This document shows positions 9,701-18,296 of a stretch of DNA of 64,000 nt, one piece after another. Under the pieces are notes generated by a model, which saw only the letters and a list, made by a program, of their open reading frames with translations, searched no databases and was not told the origin of the DNA. The position numbers and the translations under genes are program-made. The DNA is from a virus: positions 62,001-126,000 of IMG/VR virus record IMGVR_UViG_3300032308_002775; one strand, written 5' to 3'. Each line of letters opens with the position of its first letter. Position 1 is the stretch's first letter.

Positions 9701-10250
9701 GGGCCTGCAGAGCGCGAGCACGCTGGCCAAGCACGGCATCGTGCTAAGCAGCGACTTCATGAACCAGACGATTAACGTCAAATCCGAAGAAGTCGCGCGC
9801 AAGCAAATGGAAGCCGCCGCCGAGGCCGCGCGCAAGGAACGCGAAAACCTCGAGACGGGCATCGACGCAGCAGCCGAGGAGCGCGGCACGCCCCGTCCCG
9901 CTGGTGCCGGTGCAGCAGCCGCGGCAGGCGACAAACCGGCACGCCCACGCGGTGTCGGCGCAGAAACGACGCGGACCGAATCGATGTCGGTAGAGGCGTC
10001 CAAAGTCACCGTGAACATGGCCCGCGAGGCGGCCAGCGGTCAAACAGCCGCGGCCGAGAGTCGCGGCGTCAAAGCGGCGCCAGCAACCGGCGGCGCGGAA
10101 GCTCAAAGCAACGAATTGACCATCAACGGGACAATTGCACTGCGCAACCTGTACGAGGGAATCGTCAGCGTCACCGGCGAGCGGCCAATCGATACCCCTG
10201 ACGGTCCGTCCGTCTTCCCGAGCCGCGGCTCGGGAATGGTTATGGGCTAA
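6744..10250 (+). CDS. Tape measure protein (putative)
   Basis: 1168 residues, the longest protein in the tail module, lying after the presumed chaperone genes. It is rich in Ala, Met, Gln, Glu and Arg, mostly helical, with long coiled-coil-like stretches (about residues 290-360 and 870-1060) and a Gly/Ala/Pro-rich low-complexity zone near 1060-1110. This composition and position fit the protein that sets tail length and occupies the tail lumen. I see no lysozyme or peptidase motif. The N-terminus (Pro/Gly/Tyr-rich, about 30 residues) is unlike the rest. Confidence 0.75.
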   Translation: MPGFSSDNPFQSGPFRTPYYGPGQGPALMQDPAAAMIMMFGMPLLQGTMGSDKFLPHFTPNQALMDQFMASQYQRSNLAASLAASRMGEEAVSDRVLGIASMLTGTPASQLNREQANNLASMINHPIAKMMLGQLMGPENMEALMFGRRGDPAALASAVGRVGFFRRDALGSERMNAQSLEDFSKAIHANLYGEGANVDDMRGFMAGQAGQIFENLFQRGMLPQSIGALSAAERVRLLGDEANRDPVTMDRLADEFGRRELMKSDRTFDVEVDGKKLSRRFNEVTEEEQKLILERERPGFRSRLDDTFERIDEFRKEDFARGKSPAEMETAARDIEKLAGYDVTARNVDASKTSGKIKEFAGAVAAVREIFGDNGNPNAPMPALLAALEQLTQGALPQMSAKGVEGTMRQMRLAAREAGIGMEQLMGMSAQIGAYGDTLGIARPVSMQNTLNTALLTKAMREAGSFSNPRFGQTDQATAAQDAGMAMQRGDASGVGMTLAAMRRAVETNPELYAGTEAEALVNAYKNNQTTYTFDGRTVNLANTAGKGGAPALAEIFTRSNGSMATLNMYSLDQMTQKYMNAGYTYELQSAELQRDVTNGVLGGMVMDRLDLNSVRDTARALGVSEKDAEDARFAFGKTVSDQLAGVIIKETGGMEPEERQKYLRDKLPELMKNVFMEGGVADPAEAERRAEAFMPLLFGANEKEQLDVLGRMISAVDLTVQNATGKTLTALDQRSSPEVIANYRREQVVNKNRAERMGQMQRGRESSLLQRIGEEAERVGQGGTFTIQDSIERITNILDVAGLRDAYAPELAQGFGRALEIERGLVLQDADVLALADAAEKGGAGGADALKKLKFLAGVDEKMQVVADDAKDIDPNKQITRTELRERARSQVGTAAGFTEEARRENKKKLERLNDYYQAMVSGDKADLVTAASDNLAEDAALKRRLSEEDAEKLRGRFEKAALGDKDELNALRETLSEDEFKMLEGLQSASTLAKHGIVLSSDFMNQTINVKSEEVARKQMEAAAEAARKERENLETGIDAAAEERGTPRPAGAGAAAAAGDKPARPRGVGAETTRTESMSVEASKVTVNMAREAASGQTAAAESRGVKAAPATGGAEAQSNELTINGTIALRNLYEGIVSVTGERPIDTPDGPSVFPSRGSGMVMG

Positions 10251-10264
10251 GGACGACCAACACC

Positions 10265-10774
10265 ATGTCTACAAGCGTCTTTCCAGTCTGCGACGGCGTC
10301 GTCTCAATGGTGACGATCAACTGCGCGCAGCCAAACGGCGGTGCCATTTTCAAGATTTCGAGCCCGGGGCTTTCCTTGCCCGTCACAGGCTTTTCACTGG
10401 ATCTGTCGTCAAACTACCAGTTCCAACATTCGCTGAACGAGTTCATTTACGTTTACGCGTTTGGCGAACGCGTCGGCGAGTTGATTCTCTCCGGTATGGG
10501 GTTTCTTGGCGCGTGTGGTAACGCCGCAGGCAAGAACGCCTGCGGCGCGCTAAAGCTCTACAAAGACAAAAGCCTGGGAACGAGCAAAAAGGGCACGACA
10601 ATCACGCTTGGCAACTGCGGAACGTTTTGGGCTTTTTTGACGGGGCTGCGCATAGAGGTGCCGAAGCCAGACGTTTTAGTGGCGTACTGGTCGATGCGTT
10701 TTCACGTGATTCTCAAACCCGGATCCGCGTTCGGAAACGAATTTCGCGGCGGCGGTATCGATAGGTTGCCTTAA
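10265..10774 (+). CDS. Tail/baseplate structural protein, unknown
   Basis: 169 residues, beta-rich, with scattered cysteines (CDG, NCAQ, ACGNAAGKNACG, GNCG). It lies between the tape measure and hub genes, so it may be a tube-initiator or baseplate-tube adaptor, but no family is recognised. The DNA encoding AAGKNACG (10522-10547) is a perfect 10-bp inverted repeat with a 6-base loop inside the gene. The next gene starts one base after the stop, which suggests one transcript. Confidence 0.55.
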   Translation: MSTSVFPVCDGVVSMVTINCAQPNGGAIFKISSPGLSLPVTGFSLDLSSNYQFQHSLNEFIYVYAFGERVGELILSGMGFLGACGNAAGKNACGALKLYKDKSLGTSKKGTTITLGNCGTFWAFLTGLRIEVPKPDVLVAYWSMRFHVILKPGSAFGNEFRGGGIDRLP

Positions 10775-10775
10775 C

Positions 10776-11582
10776 ATGATTAACCACGCCCGCACTCTTC
10801 TGTTGAACGTCGCCAGCGACAACGGCGCACCGGCGGACTTTGGCGAAGAGTACATTCCGACGAGCTTCGTTCCGGTCACGCTGCCGTCGTACATCGTTAC
10901 GCCGCGCCGCATTCTGTTCGGCGCCGCGCCGGATCGGTACTTCCTGAACTTTCGCGGTCGCGAATTGATGCACAACCTGCACCAGACCGAGTTGCAGGAG
11001 TATGTGACTGCGCTCGATCCGCGCGTCACCTACTGGCCCGAGCTTACCGCTCCGTTCTTCACCCCGGCCTCAAAGATATCTAATGCGCACATTGGCGGTC
11101 CGAAGCTGGGGCGTCTTTTCTTTTCCGGCGCGCCTGCTGCGGACAGCGGCCGCGGCCGGAGTCTGCGGGAGTATCTCGTAGAAACGGCCGCGGACACCAT
11201 CACCGTCACTCTCCGCGCCGCTCCTGGCCAGGCCGCCGAAAGCGTCACGAGCCCGTTTGACACTGAAAGCGGCGTGACGCAGGCGGTGCTCATGCCCAGA
11301 AGCCAGCTTCGCGTCCAAATCGGCAATCCGGTCAACGGAGAGCGCTGGCTGGTGACCACGCTGGCCCGCCCGACTCCAGCAATCACCACGCTGTTGCCGG
11401 TGCTGGAGCTGATGGGCGAGCCGGTGGCACTTGAGCTGTTCGGCCCCGGCAACCCGCCCGAGCCCTACAGCACGTTCAAGAACTTGTGGTTTGACCATCC
11501 TAACGCCGTTTATCGGCTGGGCGGCCTGACGCTTGCCATGATCTACCGGACAAACGAAGTCAGGAGCACGCCCAATGGCTGA
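10776..11582 (+). CDS. Baseplate structural protein, unknown
   Basis: 268 residues with no recognised domain. Beta-rich, with many Pro and Thr in the middle (about residues 100-190), consistent with a virion component. It overlaps the start of the hub gene by 8 bases, so the two are probably translationally coupled. The cluster position, between tape measure and hub, is where other myoviruses encode tube-baseplate connector proteins; this is positional inference only. Confidence 0.55.
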   Translation: MINHARTLLLNVASDNGAPADFGEEYIPTSFVPVTLPSYIVTPRRILFGAAPDRYFLNFRGRELMHNLHQTELQEYVTALDPRVTYWPELTAPFFTPASKISNAHIGGPKLGRLFFSGAPAADSGRGRSLREYLVETAADTITVTLRAAPGQAAESVTSPFDTESGVTQAVLMPRSQLRVQIGNPVNGERWLVTTLARPTPAITTLLPVLELMGEPVALELFGPGNPPEPYSTFKNLWFDHPNAVYRLGGLTLAMIYRTNEVRSTPNG

Positions 11583-13230
11583 TGCCGCTCCCTATGTCGT
11601 TACGAGCTTCGCGCTCGAGGCAGAATTCAAACCAGAGTCCGGCGGCGTGATCATTTTCAAGGACGTGATCTCGATCGCGGCGACTTTCGGGTTGAACTCG
11701 ATCCCCGTCGCGCAGCTCGTCGTGGCGACCGGCAAAAACGCGCAGACGGACGAGCTGGCGTCCATCCACAAGAACAAGGGTCGGTTGAAGCACGGCACTG
11801 AAGTAACTGTTCGGCTTACGGTCACAAACCACGACGGCCAGCTCGACAAGATCGAACAAGGCACGTTTGTCATCTTTCACGGCAGGTTTGCAGGCATCGG
11901 CTATCAGCGCAGCTACGACGCGGCCAGCTATACGATTCACTTGGTTCACTGGCTCGACTACCTGAACCACGGCTCAATGGTCAACGGGAACTGGTTTCCA
12001 GGCGCGCCGTACGACCTTGCGCAGAACGCGCTCTACACGGCGCTCGGCCCAGCGCAGGAAGGAAACGCCGGGCTGCGGGGCGATCCAACGCCGCAAATCG
12101 ACGCTAACCGCAAGATCGTGAACTGGGCGAACATCAGGAAAGACCTGTGGGGCGAGGTCATCAAACCGATCTTCAAAAAGATCGCAGCCTGGCCGCTTCC
12201 TCACTATCAGGACATGGCGCAGGGCGGAGAAGAAAACAACAAGCTGGTCCTGGAAGCTCTCGAAAAGATGCCCGGCGACGGCGCCAAGTACTACTCCAAT
12301 CTGCGGCTTGATATGGAGGGGCTGCAATCGGAAAACGTGGCGGAATCCATTCGCCTGGCGCTTGGCAAAGACGCCATGGATTCATTCGCTTACACCACGT
12401 TCTGGAACAAGCTGGTCGGCGAGTACGCGCCGCAGTTCTATTTCGCGATTTCGCCCTGCACCGAGTACGCCCTGCCAATTCCTTTCTTTGCCGGATTGAG
12501 CACGCCCTGGAAAACAATCAAGTCAGACGAATACAACTACGCCAATTTCAACGCCAGCATGATGCTGAACCTGGAGTCGGTTGACATCTTTTATCCGGTG
12601 CAAAGCTCCACGGGCTACCAGATTGGCCCCAGCGCATCGAACGCTCCGGTCGTATCTTTTCGGACGCCGATGGGCTGGTATCCGCCCCAGGACCAACAGA
12701 ACCGGCGCGGGTACAAGCTGCTCAAAGAACCGCCGACCTGGATGACGAACCTCTTTCCTGGCCCGGCGTTCGCTGCCCGATCAACCGGCATTGGCGCCGA
12801 AGGCAAAGACGTCTGCGTTCCCGATCGCGGCGACAAAAACCCGCCGAACAAGTTCTTCAACGGCTCAGGCGCGAACTACGAAGCGAAAAAAAGCGGGGCG
12901 CTAACCCGATTCGCTGAGCACTGGTACAAGACCGAGGTGCTGTACCAACGGCACGGCGAGCTGTCCGGCAAGCTGCGTTTCGATATTGCCCCGGGCTCGA
13001 TCATTGCCATCGAAACTCCTGAATACGATCTCGACAAGAAAGACAAGCTACACGCTACGGTGACGCAGGTCTCTTACGCGATTAACGCAGAGACGGCGCA
13101 GGCAGGAACAAGTTTCACGCTGGCGCACATTCGCACTGAAGATGAAAACGAGGACCAATTTTTGACAGCTAATAAGCCGCCGCTTTACCGCGTAGCGTGG
13201 CGCGGCGCGCCCTTGGCGGAGAAGAAGTGA
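11575..13230 (+). CDS. Baseplate hub protein, gp27/gpD-like (putative)
   Basis: 551 residues. The N-terminal 140 residues read like the first beta-barrel of hub proteins that carry the central spike: alternating strands such as VTVRLTVTNHDGQ and GTFVIFHGRFAGIGY, then a YTIHLVHWLDYL segment. The C-terminal part (LRFDIAPGSIIAIETPEYD) resembles the second barrel. Such proteins form a trimeric hub under the tube and hold the spike, here the 2475 product. An AGGAG lies 9 bases upstream. Sequence-based assignment is moderate; the location supports it. Confidence 0.6.
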   Translation: MADAAPYVVTSFALEAEFKPESGGVIIFKDVISIAATFGLNSIPVAQLVVATGKNAQTDELASIHKNKGRLKHGTEVTVRLTVTNHDGQLDKIEQGTFVIFHGRFAGIGYQRSYDAASYTIHLVHWLDYLNHGSMVNGNWFPGAPYDLAQNALYTALGPAQEGNAGLRGDPTPQIDANRKIVNWANIRKDLWGEVIKPIFKKIAAWPLPHYQDMAQGGEENNKLVLEALEKMPGDGAKYYSNLRLDMEGLQSENVAESIRLALGKDAMDSFAYTTFWNKLVGEYAPQFYFAISPCTEYALPIPFFAGLSTPWKTIKSDEYNYANFNASMMLNLESVDIFYPVQSSTGYQIGPSASNAPVVSFRTPMGWYPPQDQQNRRGYKLLKEPPTWMTNLFPGPAFAARSTGIGAEGKDVCVPDRGDKNPPNKFFNGSGANYEAKKSGALTRFAEHWYKTEVLYQRHGELSGKLRFDIAPGSIIAIETPEYDLDKKDKLHATVTQVSYAINAETAQAGTSFTLAHIRTEDENEDQFLTANKPPLYRVAWRGAPLAEKK

Positions 13231-13231
13231 C

Positions 13232-14044
13232 ATGCCTGACATGAAGAAGCCCGGTATGCCGTCCATTCTTGACGACGTTCCTATGCCGTTCTCCGGCCCA
13301 AAAAAGCCGCAGGGCGTGGGCGACGATTTCGAATCGACGTTCTCGCAGTGGCAGCAGCGACGCACGCCGGAAACAAATACGCAGATTCTCCGGACGGTGC
13401 AGCCAGTAATCGATACGGCGCTGACCAGTTATGCGGGCGGCAACAATAGTCCCACGATTCGGTCCCGGGCGAAGTTGATGGCGCTGAAAGCCTTGGAAAC
13501 GTACGACCCGCAAAAGGGAAACGTCCGGACGCACCTCCTCAGCCAGCTTCAGAGTTTGCGCCGGACCGCGGCGCAGGCGCAAAACATCATCTCGATCCCC
13601 GAGCAGGTCGGACTAGACTACCAGCGGCTCGCCGAGAGCGAGAACGAATTGCGCGACCGACTTGGCCGCGACCCCACGGACGACGAACTGGCCGACCACA
13701 CTTTGCTCTCGCCCCGGCGGATCCGAAAGATTCGCTCGTTTGCGCAGCCTGTCGCCGAGGGCTCCACAGTAGTCGAAAGCGGCGACGAGATGAATGATGG
13801 CGGCGTGGCTAGCACGATTCCCGGCAGCATCCGCGCGGCCGAGGCGTGGATGAATTTCGTGTACGACGACCTCAGCTCGACCGACAAGTTAATCATGGAT
13901 TTGACGCTAGGGCGCAACGGGCGGCGGCGCACCAGTACGCAGGAAATTGCGCGCCGGTTGAATGTCACACCCGGCGCCGTGAGTCAGCGCGCCGCCAAAA
14001 TTCAGGCCATGATCGACAAGCGTTACACGCAGGGAGGTTTCTGA
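13232..14044 (+). CDS. Sigma-70-like RNA polymerase sigma factor
   Basis: 270 residues. Residues about 65-115 match region 2 (helical, with ALETYDPQKGNVRTHLLSQL resembling the FDPEKG...TYA stretch). About 120-170 match region 3 (LRDRLGRDPTDDELADHT, a very typical region-3 signature). The C-terminus has a region-4 helix-turn-helix (TSTQEIARRLNVTPGAVSQR). Its likely role is to direct host or phage RNA polymerase to phage promoters, in the manner of late sigma factors such as T4 gp55. Unusually, it sits inside the baseplate gene cluster. It overlaps the next gene by TGATG. Confidence 0.75.
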   Translation: MPDMKKPGMPSILDDVPMPFSGPKKPQGVGDDFESTFSQWQQRRTPETNTQILRTVQPVIDTALTSYAGGNNSPTIRSRAKLMALKALETYDPQKGNVRTHLLSQLQSLRRTAAQAQNIISIPEQVGLDYQRLAESENELRDRLGRDPTDDELADHTLLSPRRIRKIRSFAQPVAEGSTVVESGDEMNDGGVASTIPGSIRAAEAWMNFVYDDLSSTDKLIMDLTLGRNGRRRTSTQEIARRLNVTPGAVSQRAAKIQAMIDKRYTQGGF

Positions 14045-14562
14045 TGGCGCACGGAAAATCGCTCGGCAAAGTAGACGACAAGTTCAAGGACCGCGTCGCC
14101 GACCTGGAAGAGTACGCCCGAGACGCGGCAGAGCAGTTCAAAGACTGGTCCCGCCCGCGGCCGTGGGCGGTGCCCAAAGTCATGGCGCAGCGCGACCTGC
14201 TCGACGTTCCCGGTCTTCATGAACCTGCCTGGGATCGCAACAAGCTCAACGAGCAGTACTCGGAGGAGGCGCTCAAGGGCCCTGGAGTATTGGGCGGCAC
14301 CGTGGGAGATCTGATCGCCATCAAGTGGCAGGTGGATTTTATGGCCACCGAGGAGCGCGCATTTCGACTGCGGCATGCGAGCCATGCCCGCTGCGCCGCG
14401 TTGCTCCACGGGCGGCTGGACGGTCACGGCAAGCAGGCTTCTGGCATTTTTTCGTTCTTAAAGGACGGCGTGCAGGAATACATTGATTTGGGCAAGGCGC
14501 ATGGCGCAAATGACGGTTTCCAGGGCGACGTGAATCCGGGCGGCGCGGCGGGCCTCGCGTAA
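14044..14562 (+). CDS. Hypothetical baseplate-cluster protein
   Basis: 172 residues, starting in a TGATG overlap with the sigma-like gene, with GGGAGG upstream. Mostly charged and helical at the N-terminus, with an Ala/His/Arg-rich middle (ERAFRLRHASHARCAALLHG). No family recognised. Sitting between hub, sigma-like and gp25-like genes, it may be a baseplate component or assembly factor. A longer in-frame reading from 13846 lies inside the sigma gene and is not supported. Confidence 0.6.
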   Translation: MAHGKSLGKVDDKFKDRVADLEEYARDAAEQFKDWSRPRPWAVPKVMAQRDLLDVPGLHEPAWDRNKLNEQYSEEALKGPGVLGGTVGDLIAIKWQVDFMATEERAFRLRHASHARCAALLHGRLDGHGKQASGIFSFLKDGVQEYIDLGKAHGANDGFQGDVNPGGAAGLA

Positions 14563-14572
14563 GGAACAACTC

Positions 14573-15040
14573 ATGAGTCTCGCAGAATACGCAAATCGCA
14601 AGTACGACTACCTTGCCTTTCAGGGCGTCAAGGCGCTCGGAGAAGCGCGGCTGGGGCTGGCGCTTTATGCCGAAGACACCAGCGGCCAGATCTGTGTGGG
14701 CATTCAAAAGCTCGCCCAGCGGTGGGCGCTGGAGTTCCTGACCGAGCTCGGCTCAATGCCCGGTCTGCCCACTCGCGGCAGCGACTTCATGACGCAGGTT
14801 CGACAGGGTTCGCTGCGCAACGAGGTTGACGTGGTGGCGGCTTTCGGCGCCGCGAGCCTTTACGTCGAGCGCAATCTTCGCAACGAAGAATACGAGAACA
14901 TGCCCAGCGATGAGCAGTTCGATGAGGCCGAGTTAACCAGTGTCCAGTTCTTGCCGGGCTACATGAACTTGCGTGTTATGATTTACAGCCGCGCCGGTGA
15001 GTCGCGTGCGGCCATTCTCCCGATTGAAACTCTTGTTTAG
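14573..15040 (+). CDS. Baseplate wedge protein, gp25/gpW-like
   Basis: 155 residues. Size, composition and position directly before the J-like gene fit the gp25/gpW wedge protein that nucleates sheath assembly on the baseplate. The segment LPTRGSDFMTQVRQGSL followed by a helical ERNLRNEEY stretch resembles the family, in which an N-terminal helix, a short basic loop and a C-terminal beta-hairpin recur. The order W-J-I is the same as in P2-like phages. AAGGAA precedes the ATG. Confidence 0.6.
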   Translation: MSLAEYANRKYDYLAFQGVKALGEARLGLALYAEDTSGQICVGIQKLAQRWALEFLTELGSMPGLPTRGSDFMTQVRQGSLRNEVDVVAAFGAASLYVERNLRNEEYENMPSDEQFDEAELTSVQFLPGYMNLRVMIYSRAGESRAAILPIETLV

Positions 15041-15048
15041 GTGTATTC

Positions 15049-16692
15049 ATGGCCCTTGAAATCGGCAGCCTGACGGAACTTGATCGCGCCCAGATTGACG
15101 CGATGTTTGCGACGTTCACGCAGCTCATGCAGGAACGGCACCCCGAGGTAGAGCTAACCCGCGGCGTGTTTCACGACCTGGTCATCTACTTTAACGCCGT
15201 GCTTAACGGGGCTGTTCGGGAGAACGTCGAGCGCGTGCTGGCGAGTAATAGCCTGCTGGGCATTTCGACCAATCCGGCGCTGGCCGACGAAGCGCTGGTC
15301 GACAAGGTCTTGTCGAACTACAACATGGCCCGCGACTTGGGTTCCCGCGCTGTCGGGGAGGGCACGTTGATTCTGAACTTGCCGAATCAAACGACGATCT
15401 CCGACGCTGTTGTCTTTATTGGCGGCGGCGTTGAATTTCAGCCGACGGCCACTTTTACGCTCCTACCGCCGGACAGTGTGCCTCTCACCGAGACCGAGCG
15501 CGTAATGATCGAGGTCGGCGACGGCACCTATGCCGCGAACATCTCGCTCCGGGCGGTAAACGTCGGCCTGGCCGGAAACATCCGCCGCGGCACCAAGCTT
15601 ATTCCAGATAACATCGTGAACAACACGGCTGACGCGTTTGCGGCTGCCGACTTCGTTAACGGCGCCGACGCTCCGACAAACGCCGAGTACCTTTCGAAAC
15701 TGTCGGCCGGTCTTGCGTCCAAAGCCATCGGCGGGCGACAGAACTACATCGCGCAGATCAAGAATCAGGCGGCGTTCGCCAACATCCCCCACCTGTCGAT
15801 TCTGGGGTGCGGCGATCCCGAACAGCAGCGCGATCAGCACAGCCTGTTCCCGATCAGCGGCGGCGGCAAGGTCGACATCTACTGCCAGACGCACGCGGAC
15901 GCGCAGGAACGAGAACATCTGCTCGAGGCGGTGTACGTTGGTCCGGGCGCCGCAGGCACCATCTGGCAGGTCGCACTCAATCGCGACCTGGCGCCGGGGT
16001 TCTACGAGGTTAGCCGGATTGCTAAGCCGCGCGACACGACCAGCGTGGGTTATTCCGTCGTGCAGGACCTGCGCTTCTGGGACACCTCAGAGGTAGATTT
16101 CGCGCCCGATATCGTCAGTGCCGAAGAGGCCGCGTACACGCGCTACCAGACGGCGATTATCCGGTTCGAGGACACGGACACCAACCCGGGAACGCTTGTT
16201 CCGCAATCCAGCACAGCGCTGTATTCGGTGACAACCGTGGGCCTGCCACTGATCGCAGCCATCCAGGATTACCTGGCGGCTCGTGACGTCCGCAGCCGCC
16301 TGGCCGACGTGCTCGCCCGGGCGGCGGTCCCCTGCTTCACAAAGATATCTTTCGAGATTCGCCAGGCCGCGAACGCCGCCGATCTTGACCCGGCGCCCAT
16401 CAAAGCAGCGATCGCCGCGGCCATTCGCAAAATTGGCTTCACCGGGCAGCTGCACTCCTCGGTGATCAGCGCGGCGGTGCATCCGTTCCTGCCCGGCAAC
16501 GCCGCCGTGAGCGCAATTGACATGTTCGGCCGCATTCGCCGTCCGGACGGAACGACGCAGTACCTGCGAGACAACATCCTGCTGCAAGTTCCGGACGACC
16601 CGAACCGGCAGGTAACGGGGCGCACAACGGTGTTTCTGGTGGGAGAGGACGACATCTCGATCTCCTTTGTAGCCGCGGGTTTTACGAACTGA
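15049..16692 (+). CDS. Baseplate J-like protein (gp6/gpJ family)
   Basis: 547 residues. N-terminal helices, then the pattern of J proteins: a strand-rich domain with GEGTLILNLPNQTTI, IPDNIV-type loops, and the NVGLAGNIRRGTKL motif near residue 190 that resembles the G-x-x-G-N-[IV] stretch typical of the family. J-like proteins form the wedge ring that links hub and fibres. The preceding gp25-like and following I-like genes give the conserved wedge order. AGGTG precedes the ATG. Confidence 0.78.
   Translation: MALEIGSLTELDRAQIDAMFATFTQLMQERHPEVELTRGVFHDLVIYFNAVLNGAVRENVERVLASNSLLGISTNPALADEALVDKVLSNYNMARDLGSRAVGEGTLILNLPNQTTISDAVVFIGGGVEFQPTATFTLLPPDSVPLTETERVMIEVGDGTYAANISLRAVNVGLAGNIRRGTKLIPDNIVNNTADAFAAADFVNGADAPTNAEYLSKLSAGLASKAIGGRQNYIAQIKNQAAFANIPHLSILGCGDPEQQRDQHSLFPISGGGKVDIYCQTHADAQEREHLLEAVYVGPGAAGTIWQVALNRDLAPGFYEVSRIAKPRDTTSVGYSVVQDLRFWDTSEVDFAPDIVSAEEAAYTRYQTAIIRFEDTDTNPGTLVPQSSTALYSVTTVGLPLIAAIQDYLAARDVRSRLADVLARAAVPCFTKISFEIRQAANAADLDPAPIKAAIAAAIRKIGFTGQLHSSVISAAVHPFLPGNAAVSAIDMFGRIRRPDGTTQYLRDNILLQVPDDPNRQVTGRTTVFLVGEDDISISFVAAGFTN
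16341..16352. repeat. 12-bp palindrome AAAGATATCTTT
   Basis: Perfect palindrome within the J-like gene, read as lysine-isoleucine-serine using the codons AAG ATA TCT. The same 12-mer also occurs at 39398 and inside longer palindromes at 34225 and 51711. Confidence 0.6.
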
Positions 16693-16703
16693 GCAGGTGA
16701 CCA

Positions 16704-18287
16704 ATGGCGTACGAGTTTGTCTATCCCGGCAGTGATCTCGACCGAAGCCGTGTGCTGCTGTCGATTCTCGGCAGCTTCTGGGCGCGAACGTACACCGCTG
16801 TCGACCAGGTTCGGTCCTACGTCGACGCTACGGCGCAGTCTGTTGCCCAGTCGCATCGCAACCTGCTCGAGGCCGTCGCCGCGCTGAGCCGCGTGACTGT
16901 ACCGCTTTACCACACTGAAAACTGGACGCCGATAACGCTGCGCCGAAGCGACGCCAACACGGGCCTGGTTGGTGTTGGCCGCTTTGACACCGACCAGCTC
17001 GCGTTTGGCGACGGGCGAGCCAGTTTCGACACGCCGATCCAGCGGCCCTACTTCGCGTTTCCAAAACCCGACAAGCTGGTCGGCGTCGCGCAGATCTTCA
17101 ACAAACTGATTTTCCCCACGGTCGCCCTGACAGATAAGGTCGATTACATCCTGGACGAGACGCGCGGCGCTCTCGTGTTCTCGGCAAACCCGTTTGATTC
17201 CCCCGGGTTTCTGAAGCGCGGTATTTACAAGGGCAAGGATCTCGTCGATGAGGAAATTACCGTCTGGGGTTTTCACGGGCAGTTCGACTATGACTACGTT
17301 TTCAACCAGTTCGCCTACGCCCTGGGAATGCGACTGAAGACGAGTCAGGGCGCCAAGGACTTGATGAACGCCGTATACAGCGGGCTGGTTAACGGCGGCG
17401 CAACCGTGCGCGACCTAGACGCCGCCGTGGCAGCAATTTGCGGCGTGCCCCTGACCGTGGAGCCCGAAGAAACAGTGGAAGTCGTGCAGGTCGACGCGCG
17501 CGGGCTGTTCATCGCCACAGACAAAAATGTGTACCGGTTTCAGGAGAACGCCGCCCCAGTGGTTGCTGTGGGCGACAAACTGCTCGTCGGCTCGCGGCTT
17601 ACCGACGCCCTGGAAATCGTCACGCTCACAAGCGGACAGGTTCCGGCGAGCATCTCCGCGCTGACGCTCGACCAGGGTTTCTTGGCGGCCTGCTTTTACG
17701 GAGACCTTGTGTTCGAGAACAAGGACTTGCCGCTCGCCGTCGACGCGGCCCACCCCAGCGGTTACACGTTCGTCAAGTTTCCGCTGGGCGGTTTCCCGGC
17801 CGACGTGGCCCGCTTTTTCGACGACCTCCACGCGCGGGGCGTCGCGGCGGCGCAAATCGTGCCGGATCCGTGCGACCGCCAGCGCCGCAAGTTGGGGACG
17901 CTGGCGCACATGCTGGACCGCCGCGCCCAGCCGGAAAGCGAGCCGACCGCAAATAATCTGCCAAGCACGATAAATCCGCTGAAATTTATCGTCGCCAATA
18001 TCCTGCGAAACAACGTCATTATTGTGCGCATCAAGGGCGGCGCATTGGGGCAAAATCGGCTGGGCCTGTACAATATCAGGCACCTGCGCCAGCTCTTGCC
18101 GCCCCAGGCCGCCATGATCGTGATTTACGACATGGCGCCGGTCCGGGACGCCCTGAACGGCGCAGAAAACCTGGCCGAAAGCGTCGCGACGTTCACCGGC
18201 GCGGAGCCGCTATCCGACACTGTGACTGACGACCTGGTGCGCGACAACACGGTATACGCACGGACGATCTCCGGGACGTGCCAATAA
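16704..18287 (+). CDS. Baseplate wedge protein, gpI/gp7-like (putative)
   Basis: 527 residues, directly after the J-like gene. The N-terminal 60 residues (SILGSFWARTYTAVDQVRSY) are helical, as in tail proteins I that bind J. The middle (about 200-270) is a helix-rich domain with TSQGAKDLMNAVYSGLVNGG, followed by a small beta domain. It has AGGTG before ATG. The assignment is mainly by gene order; I cannot confirm homology by eye. Confidence 0.6.
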   Translation: MAYEFVYPGSDLDRSRVLLSILGSFWARTYTAVDQVRSYVDATAQSVAQSHRNLLEAVAALSRVTVPLYHTENWTPITLRRSDANTGLVGVGRFDTDQLAFGDGRASFDTPIQRPYFAFPKPDKLVGVAQIFNKLIFPTVALTDKVDYILDETRGALVFSANPFDSPGFLKRGIYKGKDLVDEEITVWGFHGQFDYDYVFNQFAYALGMRLKTSQGAKDLMNAVYSGLVNGGATVRDLDAAVAAICGVPLTVEPEETVEVVQVDARGLFIATDKNVYRFQENAAPVVAVGDKLLVGSRLTDALEIVTLTSGQVPASISALTLDQGFLAACFYGDLVFENKDLPLAVDAAHPSGYTFVKFPLGGFPADVARFFDDLHARGVAAAQIVPDPCDRQRRKLGTLAHMLDRRAQPESEPTANNLPSTINPLKFIVANILRNNVIIVRIKGGALGQNRLGLYNIRHLRQLLPPQAAMIVIYDMAPVRDALNGAENLAESVATFTGAEPLSDTVTDDLVRDNTVYARTISGTCQ

Positions 18288-18296
18288 GGGAGTAAC

